Shown here: positions 44,474-57,000 of the stretch, piece after piece | How positions within the stretch are numbered: the first letter of the stretch is position 1 | Layout of the letters: every line of letters starts with the position of its first letter | NCBI GenBank assembly: GCA_963682025.1 | Contig: OY821521.1 | Coordinates: forward strand, 96,766,051 to 96,830,050 | Direction of reading: 5' to 3' | Origin: Cordilura impudica | Taxonomy: Eukaryota; Arthropoda; Insecta; Diptera; Scathophagidae | DNA: 64,000 nucleotides | Made by a program: the position numbers and the translations under genes | Notes under the pieces: generated by a model | The model's database searches: none | Told to the model about the DNA's origin: nothing | What the model saw: only the letters and a program-made list of their open reading frames with translations

Positions 44474-45776
44474 AATATGATGTTTCTATACTGTTCTTGT
44501 TGTTATTCTAAATGTTGTATTGTTGTCATAGCCGTTGTTTTTGTAGTTTAGTAATAAAAACTAACCCTTTGTACATTTTTTATTATCAACTGTGGTAGAA
44601 AAATTTAAAAGCTTCTATTGCTTTGGCATCACTAAAAAAAATACTAGATCATTTCTGTCATTGCCACGAGCCTGCCTGCAAAGTTTCAGATCGATTGGGT
44701 CACGGGAAAGGGGTTAAAATCGATGCAAAATTTTTTCGACAAGCAGACACTACGTGTTAATATAAAGGGAGTAAAAATTCACCAGCATCTAAAGCAAATA
44801 ATGCTAAAATAGTTGTTAATAAAAAGAAAACAATGTAAATTTAGCAAAAAAAAATTTATGTATTAATTTATATAAAGAGAAAAACACAAATATAACGTTT
44901 GGTGTTGTATATTTGTGTGTAATGTTTACAAATACATACATACACATATTAAATAATACAAATAATATACATACATATATTCTGTATATGTATATCCATA
45001 ATAACTGCATGTTAGAAATAAATCGGTATATTATTTTATTTACATAAATTTCTGCAATATTTTGTTGTAGGGAAAATACATTTCTTTTGCATTAACAGAG
45101 TGTCACTTCATTTTGCTCAGCGTGACTATGCCACAGTAGATGGCGCCACAATTTTTGTTTGTTCTAATTAGCTTTGCAATAGTTATTTCTATTTTAAAAT
45201 GAATGTCAATATTTTCAACTAGATATCATACAGAACAATGTTAAGAGTATACACGGGCTGGTCTTTTATTTCATACGTTTTTTCATTATTCTTTTACAAA
45301 TATGAACATAAGTTTGGCATATTAACTTTTTGCTGTCTTTACAAAATAGAGTTACCGAGTTATCAATGAGTTTTTTGCTTTCAAAAAAGTTCTACATAGT
45401 TATATAGAATTTTTATTCTGCTTTACCTACAAAATATCTGATTGCGATTACATCTAATTTTTAAAAATTGTTTATAATTACTAAAGCATTATTATTCACA
45501 TAAATACAAAATTGCACTTTTTAAATTTTCCATTCAAATTTAAGAAAATATCAATTCTAAAAACTGGAACTAAAATTTCCAATTATAAATTAGAAAATAT
45601 TAATTGAATTTCAGAAAATCATATTAACACGTCGGAAATAATAATTTTAAATATAGAAGACATCAATTGCATCAAATTCCAAAAAAAAAAAAACACCAAA
45701 TATGTTTACAATTAAAAAATGTTTACATTTAAAAAAAATATTGGCATTCAGGAGAAATTAATAGTTTTCAGTAACT

Positions 45777-46345
45777 TCTTTTAACGATAGTCAAATCGTT
45801 AAAAAAAAAGGAAAGCAAATTATCAGTAAAATTTTTATACGATATTCGCTATTGTTAAAATCAGCTGTTGTTGTTATCTAAACGACAACCATTTTTGTGT
45901 TGTTTATTCAATCGATAAAAACTTAAATTTTTAGGTTGAAATGTCGTCATACATTAATAAAAATCATAAAATAGTGAAAATATTTTGCTTCTATTAAAAA
46001 ACTTTTTTATATAAATAAAAAAATTAAATAGCATATTCAATTCATTATTTCATTTTCAAATAAATAAACAGAAATATTAGTAAAAAAAAAAAGATATTAA
46101 ACATAAAGATAAAATCATCCTGTCAAACACGAAGTAATTTGTTCTTTTTTATTTTTTGTGTTTTTCGCTTATTTTGACAGAGATACCACTCGTTTACAAT
46201 TTAAATAAATAGAAAAATCGATTTGTCGACTGTCGTTAAGATGTATGTACTTAATGAATCACTTAATCCTTAGTGCAAACAACAATAGCTGTCGATATAT
46301 TTTGCGATTGTCGGATCGTTGAAATTTACAGAATCGGACTACAGA
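45777..46345. mobile_element. Second copy of the AACGATAGTC insert, in family R copy III
   Basis: It runs from TTCTTTTAACGATAGTCAAATCG to GATTGTCGGATCGTTGAAA at the same position within family R as 39386-39925, so it was inherited rather than independently inserted. Confidence 0.55.
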
Positions 46346-47096
46346 AAACATTAATTTAAATTCATTGAATTTAGAAAACCTCAAATGATATTTAAGAATT
46401 GCGAACATAAAAATTGTTACATAAATAAGTGCAATTTGATGAGAATGTTATTTATATATAAATTTTCACAATTTTTTTTTGGATGAATATTTTAAGTTTT
46501 TCAGAAAATAAAGATAACAAATTATTTTATTTAAAATGTTTTGGACATTTGGTTTTTTGCGTTTGGCATCCCTAATTTGATTATTTATTATTATAAATTT
46601 ACTCTCTATGTTTTCCAAATATGGCAATATTTTAATAAAAGAGTTGAGAGAGCTTTTTTTTGGTTATTATTTTGTTACTCCATCCGACCTATGTATATGG
46701 CCGCAATGAAAAAATATTTCGCTGGTTAAAAGAAACTATACAGCCATCTCCAATTAGCACGATTTAATGCATATAGCCACCCTACACAACCATTACCTTT
46801 GCAATGGAGGTTAGGGCGAGCTATTTAATTAGCAAAAACTAATATAAACGAGAAGTTATGTCATATAACCAGAAACGCATGCATATAGGAAACGCATGCA
46901 TATTTTTCCAATATTTTGTTTACATTTATTATCAATACTCAAACCGAGATGGAGGGTATCAAAGATTCGGCACAGCCGAATTTAACATTCTTACTTGTTC
47001 TATTTCACAATACATTCACAAAAGCAGCGTAACATGTAAGACGTAAGACAAAATCGGTGTGACTTATGATTGTATTGGTGACAAAATTATGCTATG

Positions 47097-47392
47097 TAAT
47101 AACCTGTTTGAAAATGAAAAATAAAAAACGAAAAATGGAAAATGAAAAATGAAAAGTAAAAATGAAAAATAAGAATGAAAAATTAAAAATGAAAAATTAA
47201 AGTTGAAAATTGAAAAATAAAAAATGAAAAATGAAAAACGAAAAACGAAAAATAAAAAATGAAAAATCAAAAATCAAAAATGAAAAATGAATAACGAAAA
47301 ATGAAAAATGAAAAACGAAATATAAAAAATATAAAATTAAAAATTAAAAATGAATAATAAAATTTTAGAACAAAAAATGAAAAATGAAAAAT
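47097..47392. repeat. Degenerate AAAAATG/AAAAATA heptamer array
   Basis: About 300 bp of GAAAAAT, GAAAAAC and TAAAAAT units in near 7-bp register. The preceding 47000-47096 bases (AGCGTAACATGTAAGACGTAAG) are the inverse of those flanking the big array at 53580-53665. The long hydrophobic minus frames here are artefacts of the repeat. Confidence 0.85.
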
Positions 47393-47394
47393 AG

Positions 47395-48150
47395 CTATAC
47401 GATACCCTATACCATGGTTTGGAGACCCTATGTCTGCGGTCCAATTAATTGGATATAGCAAATAAGCATAAACCAAATTTGAGTGGCATTGTTATTCAAA
47501 TTTTTGGCTGCAGATATGAAAAAGTTCATATCAGGTGCTATATTTGTATGGGGACTAGGTCGAAAAATGAACCGATCCTGGCCATATTAGGTAAGGTCAC
47601 TTATTTATTTGCAAAAACATATACAAACCAAATTTGAGAAAAATCTGTGCAATATTTTTGTTTTTTGATAGATTTAATTGAAGATCGGGAAGCATCTATA
47701 TATGGGGCCTATGACTAAGATTTGTTCTATAGGTATTATTTTTGGACTACGGATTCATGGATATAATAAACACATACAAACCCAATTTGACTAAAATCTA
47801 TATGATAATTTGGATCTTATGGCAATTTATGTCGATTTCATAGGGGTGATTTGTATGGGGCCTAGGTCTGAACATGGACCGATTCTCACCAATTTCAACA
47901 GCGTTCATCCTATGGCCGACAAAAGCTTATATACCAAATTTCATCATAATATATTCATATTTGCGACCTGTAGTTTGATTAAAAAGTTTACATGGACACA
48001 CAGACGGACAGACGGACATCGCTAAGTCGTTCAGAAAGTGATTCTGAGTTGATCGGTATAAGAAAAGATGGATCTAGGTCCAATTGTTTTGGTAATTACA
48101 AACAGCAGCACAAAGTCATTAAACCCAAACCACATAGTGGTATAGGGTAT
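47395..48150 (+). mobile_element. Family M copy M8 (head hairpin replaced by heptamer array)
   Basis: It starts directly from the array with CTATACGATACCCTATACCATG and runs to CCACATAGTGGTATAGGGTATA. The AACAAG head and half the hairpin are missing. Confidence 0.8.
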
Positions 48151-48226
48151 AAAAAATTAAAAATAAAAAATGAAAAAAAGTGAAAATTTAAAAATTAACC
48201 GGTTGTAGTGATATACATACATATAA

Positions 48227-48827
48227 TCTATACTAATATAATAAAGAGGTAATATGTGTTTGTTTGTTTGATTGTTTGTTATCTCCGTAACTAGTTATCT
48301 GATCTTCCTGAAATTATCATAGAGTCTTACTGCAGAAATGGGAAGTGCTAAAGGCTATAATTTTTTTAAATATTTTTAGTGGGCGTGGCACCTCCCATAC
48401 AAAGTAAATTTTGAATATCCTATATATTGAGTACTATGATAGGGAGAGCTTTGCAAATTTGTGTGAGGTCACCTATTATTAATGTTAGCAGCTATCCGGA
48501 AATGGGCGGTATCGGATAAGTGGGCGTGGTACCTCCCATACAAAGTATTTACTCAATATCATATATCTCGAGTACTATGACAGAGACAGCTTTGAAAATT
48601 TTTCTTAGGTCATCCATTATTAACGTGAGTAGTCGGACTAAAATTTGGCTGGATCGGACACATGGGTGTGGCACCCCCCATACAGATCAAATAATAAATG
48701 TCATGTATCTGGAGTACTATAATAGTGACACCCTTCGGATTTTGCGTAAGCCCTTTCATTACGATGCGGGAGGGGGGAAGGTGCAGGATGTGGAGGGGGG
48801 TAGCGAAGCACACCGGGTTACATCTAG
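48227..48827 (+). mobile_element. Complete Helitron/DINE-TR-like element, 601 bp, with three ~142-bp monomers
   Basis: The 5' end TCTATACTAATATAATAAAG follows an A. The 3' end ACACCGGGTTACATCTAG is followed by T. Three direct repeats start with GTGGGCGTGGCACCTCCC at about 48380, GTGGGCGTGGTACCTCCC at 48521 and ATGGGTGTGGCACCCCCC at 48664. I recall DINE-TR1 elements of flies with ~150-bp central tandem repeats; this copy has that architecture. It is non-autonomous. Confidence 0.85.
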
Positions 48828-49067
48828 TGATAAATATTTTTATATTTTTTCAAAACTTTAAAATATGTTTATGATTTCATGATCAATATCTTAATCGTAT
48901 TATCGAATTGCAAATTTAATCCAAGGCGCGTATTTGAGGTGAAAGTGAGAACAGGAAGAGCCATGAACTTTAACAAAGTCATAAGTATATAATAAAAAAA
49001 ATGTCAAATTGTGTACAATCACTGTGCATGAAAACCTATATATAAAATTTATTCAATATAACAACAG

Positions 49068-49790
49068 GATACCCTATACCATGCATTTAGAGACCCTAAC
49101 ACTTAGGACCAGTTAATTAGATATTGAAAATAAGGATAAACTAAATTTAAGTGGCATTATTAATAATTTTTTGCTTTCGAATATGAAAAAGTTCATATCA
49201 GATGCTATATATATATGGAGACTACGTCGAAAAATGGACCGATCCTGAGTATATTTGGCACTTATTTTCTGCAAAAACATATACAAACCAAATTGCAGAA
49301 AAATCTGTGCAATATTTTTGTTTTTTTTTATAGATTTAAGCGACTCCGGGAATCAGCTCCATATGGGGGAGATGACTACAATTTTCCTATAAAATTTTAT
49401 TTTTGGACTACTAATAAATTAATGTAATAAACAAACGCAAACCCAATTTGATCGAGATATATATGATAATTTGGATATTATGGAAATTTAAGTCGATCTT
49501 ATAGGGTACATTTGTATGGGGACTAAGTCCGAACATGAACCGACTTTCACCAATTACAATAGCATTCATCATATGGACGAAAAATTTAATACACTAAATT
49601 TCTGTAGTTTGATTACAAGGTTTACATGGGCACACAGACAGACAGACGGACAGATGAACGGATGGACAGACGGACATAGCTAAGTCGATCGGTATAATTA
49701 AATATGGGTATAGGTCAAATATTTTTGGTAGTTACAAACATCAGCACAAAGTCATTATACCCTAACCACTTAGTGGTATAGAGTATAAAA
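49068..49790 (+). mobile_element. Family M copy M9 (head missing)
   Basis: It runs from GGATACCCTATACCATGC through CAGACAGACAGACGGACAGA to CCACTTAGTGGTATAGAGTATA. It is a diverged copy. Confidence 0.75.
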
Positions 49791-49924
49791 ATAGTTAAAG
49801 CTAAATACAGCACTCTTTCTTAATTGTTTTAAGTGATAATTATACGCTTAATCACTAGTGTTTGAAACTGAGAAAATTACACCTAAAATTTTGGTCACAG
49901 ATAGATAATACAATTGTATTCAAA

Positions 49925-50160
49925 TTCGGCCATTTTTCCCGAAAATTTGAATTTTTTGGAATCTGTAGAACATTAAAATTTTTTATTTATTACGCTTATT
50001 CCGGCATAATTTCAGAATATGTTTTTGTGGAAAAATCAATCACATCCCATAGGTATTCTTTTGTTTTTAAAATGATTTTTTAAATATATCGGCCATTATT
50101 TCGGCCATTTTTCCTGAAAATTACAGTTTTTTGGAATCTGTAGAACATTAAAAAATCTTA
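49925..50160 (+). repeat. Direct repeat pair ~174 bp apart
   Basis: CGGCCATTTTTCCCGAAAATT...TTTTTTGGAATCTGTAGAACATTAAAA (49929) recurs at 50103 with few changes. There is no gene between them. It may be part of an old tandem repeat. Confidence 0.6.
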
Positions 50161-50605
50161 CTCCTGAACATCTTACTCAACTTTGGATGGATTTTTCAGC
50201 ATAGTTTTGAACTTAGTCTCCATATAATAAGCCGAACTTTAACAAATGCATGACAATCTTTTCAAACATGACCAACTTTTAACTTAAGACTTCTGGTGTA
50301 GGGTATTGTATATTCGACCTAGAACGATTATAACTTTTTTTTTTTTTTTTTTTGTTTTATTATATTTCGTATTTGTTTGTAGTTGTATGAATACTCATTT
50401 GTCTAGAGCAAAGCGAGTACAAGCAAAACTTTTAACAACAGACCTTAACCAGTCTGTAACGAACTCACAACAGAGAGAAAAGAATATTGAAATTAAACGA
50501 AATAAAAAAATAACATTCAGCAAAATTAAAAAAATTTCATTCAATTTTTGAAAAAGAAAAAAAATACGTACATATGTACATAAATAAACAAATAAATATA
50601 AATAA

Positions 50606-53600
50606 ATGGAAAAACATTCATCGAGAAATAATTTCAATTGTAATGCTGCATCACCAGCATTGGGTACCAGTACAAGTACAGCTAGTGGAGTAGAAGTGTT
50701 CGATCCATCATTAGCACATGATAATCCTGCACCGCCACCATCATATGACCAGGCCATTGGTAATACAGTGACGACTAGCACAACAACAACAACAACAACG
50801 CGTAATATTACTCATGCTCCGGCTGGATGGAGTGGCCCTGGTGCAGGAGCACAAAATACCGGCTATGCCATGCCAGCTAGAACAACAAATTATGTATATG
50901 GATCGCCAATTCCACCACCACCTCAACAACAACAACCGATATACCATCAACAACCACCAATTGTTATTATACAACGTAAGTTTCTGCTTCTACTTAAATT
51001 GTTTTCAGATCGTCTTTAAATTGAGAAACATGTACATATCTACAGTTGGGTTGATGTGACTCATCAGTCAGAACTGTGACAAACAATAACAATAACTTAT
51101 CAGTAAAAATATGTGAATGTATGCATAGAACAGAATGGAGGAAAAAATAGTCGGTATAGGCTGACCTTACAATAGCCTACACCACGAATTTTGGGCATCT
51201 AGTCTAAAAGAAAATGTATCGTTTTGTTTGCCTGAACATATGTTTTAATACGTATCGGAGATGATTATTGCATGGTTATGATTATTGTATGGTTATTATT
51301 GAAGGGGCCGAAAAAATCTCCATGGGCTCATCGCGATATAAATCGATTTTTCATCGATATTTTGTAGGGTTCGAAAATGATTTTAGAGAAATGGGTCCTT
51401 GGGCAAATACACTTGTTATGGCCCATATACCAAAATCGCGATGAGCCCATCGAGCAAAAATAATTGGCCCACCCCAATGGTTTTGGTTCTATAAAATTGT
51501 TACAAACCAATTTTTATAAAAAGTATAATATTTTCGTGTCTTAAGAAAGATTTAAACGATAAGCTTGCTACTGGTATTTGGCAGACAGTAAATCTGTTAA
51601 AATTTATCTTAAGGATAAAACGTAATAAAACAAAGTTTTTATCAAAACTCTTTCCTTACGCATATGTGTTTTGAATCTATCCGTGACTGTGCGTGACTAT
51701 GCCTGACTGTGTGTGACTATCTTAAAATTAATCTTTGGCCACAACAAGTCTATAGACAAATTTTCAGATCGATCGGATGAGGGTAAGTAAGGTTTTAATC
51801 TCCCCGTGACTGTGCGTGACTATATCAAAGTTTATCTTTTTTCACAGCAAGTCTATCGACCAAGTTTCAGATCGATCGGATAAGGGGAAAAGGGTTTTAA
51901 ATCATTTGGTGACAAGGTGATATTTAAGTGCGGGATTTTTCTTTGAATGTACCCAAAAATTCATTCAATAATAAACATACTTTTGTCGAATTCTACTACA
52001 AAAATTTAATTATTTCAAAAGTAATAAATTCACCATTTTCGATATTTGTTATATTCTATGCAATACAATTTTTTTTTCAGTTTTATTAAAAATAAAAATT
52101 ATTTTATATGAATAGCTAGTTCGAGCGTTTTATAAACCATTATATTCCTTTCAGACCTAGCTATATCGATTGTGAGATCTGGTGTTTAAAATATAAATAA
52201 ATCAATTTTTTCTGATTTTTTTTACCGGCTTTCAGTGATTAGGAGTTCCCTGGCATGCTCTCTACACAAAAGAGAATTTAAACAAGTAAGAGTGTTAAAT
52301 TCGGCTGTGCCGAATTTTTTGATACCCTCCACCTGAGTCTTTAATTTTTAATTTTTTATTTTTGATTTTTAGTTTTTAATTTTTAATTTTTAATTTTTAA
52401 TTTTTAATTTTTAATTTTTAATTTTTAATTTTTAATTTTTAATTTTTAATTTTTAATTTTTAATTTTTAATTTTTAATTTTTAATTTTTAATTTTTAATT
52501 TTTAATTTTTAATTTTTAATTTTTAATTTTTAATTTTTAATTTTTAATTTTTAATTTTTAATTTTTAATTTTTAATTTTTAATTTTTAATTTTTAATTTT
52601 TAATTTTTAATTTTTAATTTTTAATTTTTAATTTTTAATTTTTAATTTTTAATTTTTAATTTTTAATTTTTAATTTTTAATTTTTAATTTTTAATTTTTA
52701 ATTTTTAATTTTTAATTTTTAATTTTTAATTTTTAATTTTTAATTTTTAATTTTTAATTTTTAATTTTTAATTTTTAATTTTTAATTTTTAATTTTTAAT
52801 TTTTAATTTTTAATTTTTAATTTTCAATTTTTAATTTTTAATTTTTAATTTTTAATTTTTAATTTTTAATTTTTAATTTTTAATTTTTAATTTTTAATTT
52901 TTAATTTTTAATTTTTAATTTTTAATTTTTAATTTTTAATTTTTAATTTTTAATTTTTAATTTTTAATTTTTAATTTTTAATTTTTAATTTTTAATTTTT
53001 AATTTTTAATTTTTAATTTTTAATTTTTAATTTTTAATTTTTAATTTTTAATTTTTAATTTTTAATTTTTAATTTTTAATTTTTAATTTTTAATTTTTAA
53101 TTTTTAATTTATAATTTTTAATTTTTAATTTTTAATTTTTAATTTTTAATTTTTAATTTTTAATTTTTAATTTTTAATTTTTAATGTTTAATTTTTAATT
53201 TTTAATTGTTAATTTTTAATTTTTAATATTTAATTTTTAATTTTTAATTTTTAATTTTTAATTTTTAATTTTTAATTGTTAATTTTTAATTTTTAATTTT
53301 TAATTTTTAATTTTTAATTTTTAATTTTTAGTTTTTAATTTTTAATTTTTAATTTGAATTTTTAGTTTTTAATTTTTAATTTTAAATTTTCAATCTTAAA
53401 TTTTTAATTTTTAATTTTTCATTTTTAATTTTTCATTTTTAATTTTAAATTTAAAATTTTTAATTTTTAATTTTTTGTTTTTAATTTTAAATTTTTAAGT
53501 TTTTATTTTTTCATTTTTAATTTTTCGTTTTTCATTTTTCATTTTTTATTTTTTATTTTTAATTTTCAAAGAGGTTATTACGTATCTTAATTTTCTCGCC

Positions 53601-53964
53601 AATCCAATCTTAAGGTGTGACTTACGTCTTACATGTTACGCTGTTTTTGTGATGGTATTGTGAAATAGAAATTTACCCCCCTGCGCGTATAAATGTTTAA
53701 ACATAAAAAAGACTCATTAAACTTTAAACTTTAAATTTTCTCGATTTTGAGTTAATACAATAATAATGTTTCCATTATAACCTTTTTTAGAACAACCGAT
53801 CTTGCCACTGGGACCGGAACCAGTCTATCTGACATGTCCTGCTTGTAATATACAAAAATTGACACGGATTGAATATGAACCGAGTTCGAAAACACATTTA
53901 ATGGCAGCATTGTTATGTTTATTTGGGTAAGTTTCAAAACAAAGAAATATTGGGAAATTCATAG

Positions 53965-54028
<64 letters not shown>

Positions 54029-57000
54029 CGACACCAATTTCAGTGCTGTAATAAGCCTTTTCTTAAGCGATACTTCTATGTGGAGCTTGTGGTAAAAATC
54101 TGTCAATAAAAAAGCATTTTTTTAAACGCCACAAAAATGATAGTGATATTTTTCAAACAAGTTACTTCTTAAAAATAAACAACTTAAAAACAGCTTTTCT
54201 TTAAAAGTGCCCTCTGCAAAATAGTGTAGAATTAAAAAAACTGTAATAACAAAAAATAGTAGCATTTTCAAAAACTCAACATTATCACAAAAGGTTCTTT
54301 TTCTAAAAAATTGCTCGTACTTACCAAAAACCATTTAAAGAACAAATAAAATCTTCAACAAAAACATACGTCTTTCAAAAATATGGTATTACATATATTC
54401 AGAAGACTTTTATATCAAACACTATTACAATTATGACATCTCATATGGATAGAATGGTATTCAGTTCCAAAGATGTAACTTCTAACATGATCCGTGTACT
54501 ATGTAAACAGCGTCCTGGTATTAAGTTGTGTCATATAAACGCTCAGAGTCTAAAGAATAAAATTGATGAGTTTCGATATATCTTTGAAAGCTCTGGTGTA
54601 TATATTGTGTGTGTGTCTGAGACGTGGTTTAATGAATCTGTTCCTGATTCCATTATCGAGTTAAAAGGTTTCAAAATATATCGTTGTGATAGGAAAAGTC
54701 CTTGTGGTGGTGTGGCTATATATGTAAATAAAAGGGATTGTTAGTAAAATTTGCTGCAGCTCTAACTTTATTGATAGTCCAGGTAATTCCACTGATAATA
54801 AAATTGAATATTTATTAGTTGAGGTTGCAGCCGATAATCGTAAATTACTTGTAGGATCTGTCTATAGACCTAACTGTAGAGTCAGTACAAACTTTTTTAA
54901 CAAAACAATGGAAACGCTTACCCTTAAATATGACGACGTCATAATATGTGGAGACTTTAATTCCAACATCATCACTGAAAGCCATCTTACTAATGACATG
55001 AAGTCGATTGGTTTGTCGCCGACAAATACTTCAATCCCAACACATTTTACCTCTACAACCAACACGCTATTGGATATATTTTTTGTCAGCAACATTGATA
55101 AAGTTCTGTTATATGATCAGCTATCAGCACCTTGCTTCTCCAAACATGATTTAATATTTTTAGCATTTGATTTTCAATTGCAGTATGTTTGTAATGAGGT
55201 TACCTTCCATGATTTCAAGAATATTAACTATAACATTATGTCATCTGAGCTATCAAATATTGACTGGGACTCTGTTTATTACATGCCTTCAGTAGATAGT
55301 CAGCTGGATTTTTTAGAAAATAACCTGTTGGATGTATTTAGGAAATCCGTCCCAATCAAAATCGTTAAACGAAAAGCTAATGAAAAGCCATGGTTCATTG
55401 TAGCAATTAAATCAGCCATTGATCGCAGAGATTTTGCTTACAAACGTTGGAAAACTTTCAAAATTCCCAATTTACATACTGAATATTGTAATGCACGTAG
55501 AGATGTGAATAGAATGATAAAAAGTGCGAAATCAGAGTATTATTCTAGTCGTTTTTTATCAGCTGTTGGATCCAAACAGACTTGGAAAGCTATACGTGAA
55601 ATTGGTGTTGGCAAATCATCGTGTGTGGCTACCAGTGACATAGATGTAGAGAAAGTAAACGAGTCCTTTACAAATCTTCCCAATGTTCGTCCGAATAAAA
55701 GCTTTTATGACCACTGTCCAACTATTTCTGGTAATTGTTTTAACTTTAACTGTGTAAATCAATCGGATGTTCTATGTAGTTGTCTCGCGATTAAATCAAA
55801 TGCAGTTGGGGTTGACAACATTCATCCAAAATTTATGAAAGCTATTATTCCGCTAATGTTACCCTATATCACGTACATCTTCAATAATATTATTACTAAG
55901 AGCGTTTATCCCCAAAATTGGAAATATGCGAAAATCATACCCACCCCAAAACCAAACAACGAATACCGACCAATTGCAATACTACCGTATTTGTCAAAAG
56001 TTTTTGAACATTTACTCCATGGTCAAATAAGTAATTACGTCAATAATAATGATTTGTTGACAAATAGGCAATCAGGATTTCGACCACAACACAGCTGCAT
56101 AACAGCCCTTATTGATGTATCTGAAGAAATACGTAGCAAAATTGACGATGGAAATATCTCGTTCCTGGTTCTTCTTGACCACTCCAAAGCATTTGATACT
56201 GTGGATCATGAAGTTCTCTGCCTGAAGTTGCTTAAATTGTTCAATTTTTCTCCTCTATCTACACGTTTAATGTCATCATATTTATCATCCCGTCGCCAAT
56301 CTGTATTTGCAAACAATAAAATTTCAAGTCCATTGCCTGTTCTGAAAGGAGTTCCACAAGGATCAATACTAGGACCACTACTATTTTCAATTTACATCAA
56401 CGATTTAGTGCGACATTTACAATACTGTAATGTCCACATGTATGCTGACGATGTACAACTCTATATAAGTAGTGATTTAAGCAACATAAACGATTGTTCG
56501 GAAAAACTAAACAGAGATCTGAAACACAATCATGACTGGGCAAATATAAACGGTTTGTGTCTTAATCCTATAAAGTCTAAGTGTTTAATAATAGCTAAGA
56601 AAACTTTGAAGTTACCTTTTGAGCCGATTGTAATGCTTAATGATCAAAAAATAGAAATTGTATCAACAGCCAAGAATCTTGGTATCACTTTTAATTCCAC
56701 TCTCACATGGTGCGACCATATAAATGCTGCTACAGGGAAAACTTATGCAATACTACGGACACTGTGGAACACCCAGTATGTTACACCGCTTAAGATTAGA
56801 AGTTTACTAGCAAAAACCTACTTAATACCAACTCTACTATATGGATGTGGAATATATGCAAGTTGCGATTTTACAAGTCGAAAAAAACTAATATCAACGT
56901 ATAATGCAATATTAAGATATGTTTTTAATTTAAGAAAATATGATCATATATCTCAATATTCCAAAAAACTATATGGGGTGACTCTTACTGATTTAATGAA

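Larger units (their letters stand above)
43187..47000 (-). repeat. Family R copy III, near complete, with nested M copy
   Basis: On the minus strand it starts at about 47000 with AACAAGTAAGAATGTTAAATT, then CGGCTGTGCCGAATC and GATACCCTCCATC. It ends with CCACAGACGGACAGACGGAC near 43345 and CAGAGGGTATA at 43187. Without the M insert it is about 3.0 kb. There is no long frame. It is the best reference for the family in this window. Confidence 0.78.

Noticed and set aside
47064..47476. Long Phe/Ser/Ile-rich minus-strand frames
   Set aside because: Translation of the AAAAATG heptamer array; not a membrane protein.
48520..48861. 113-codon plus-strand frame
   Set aside because: Translation of the Helitron tandem monomers.
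50395..50974. Minus-strand frames opposite gene 3 exon 1
   Set aside because: Antisense shadows of the Pro/Gln/Thr-rich coding exon.
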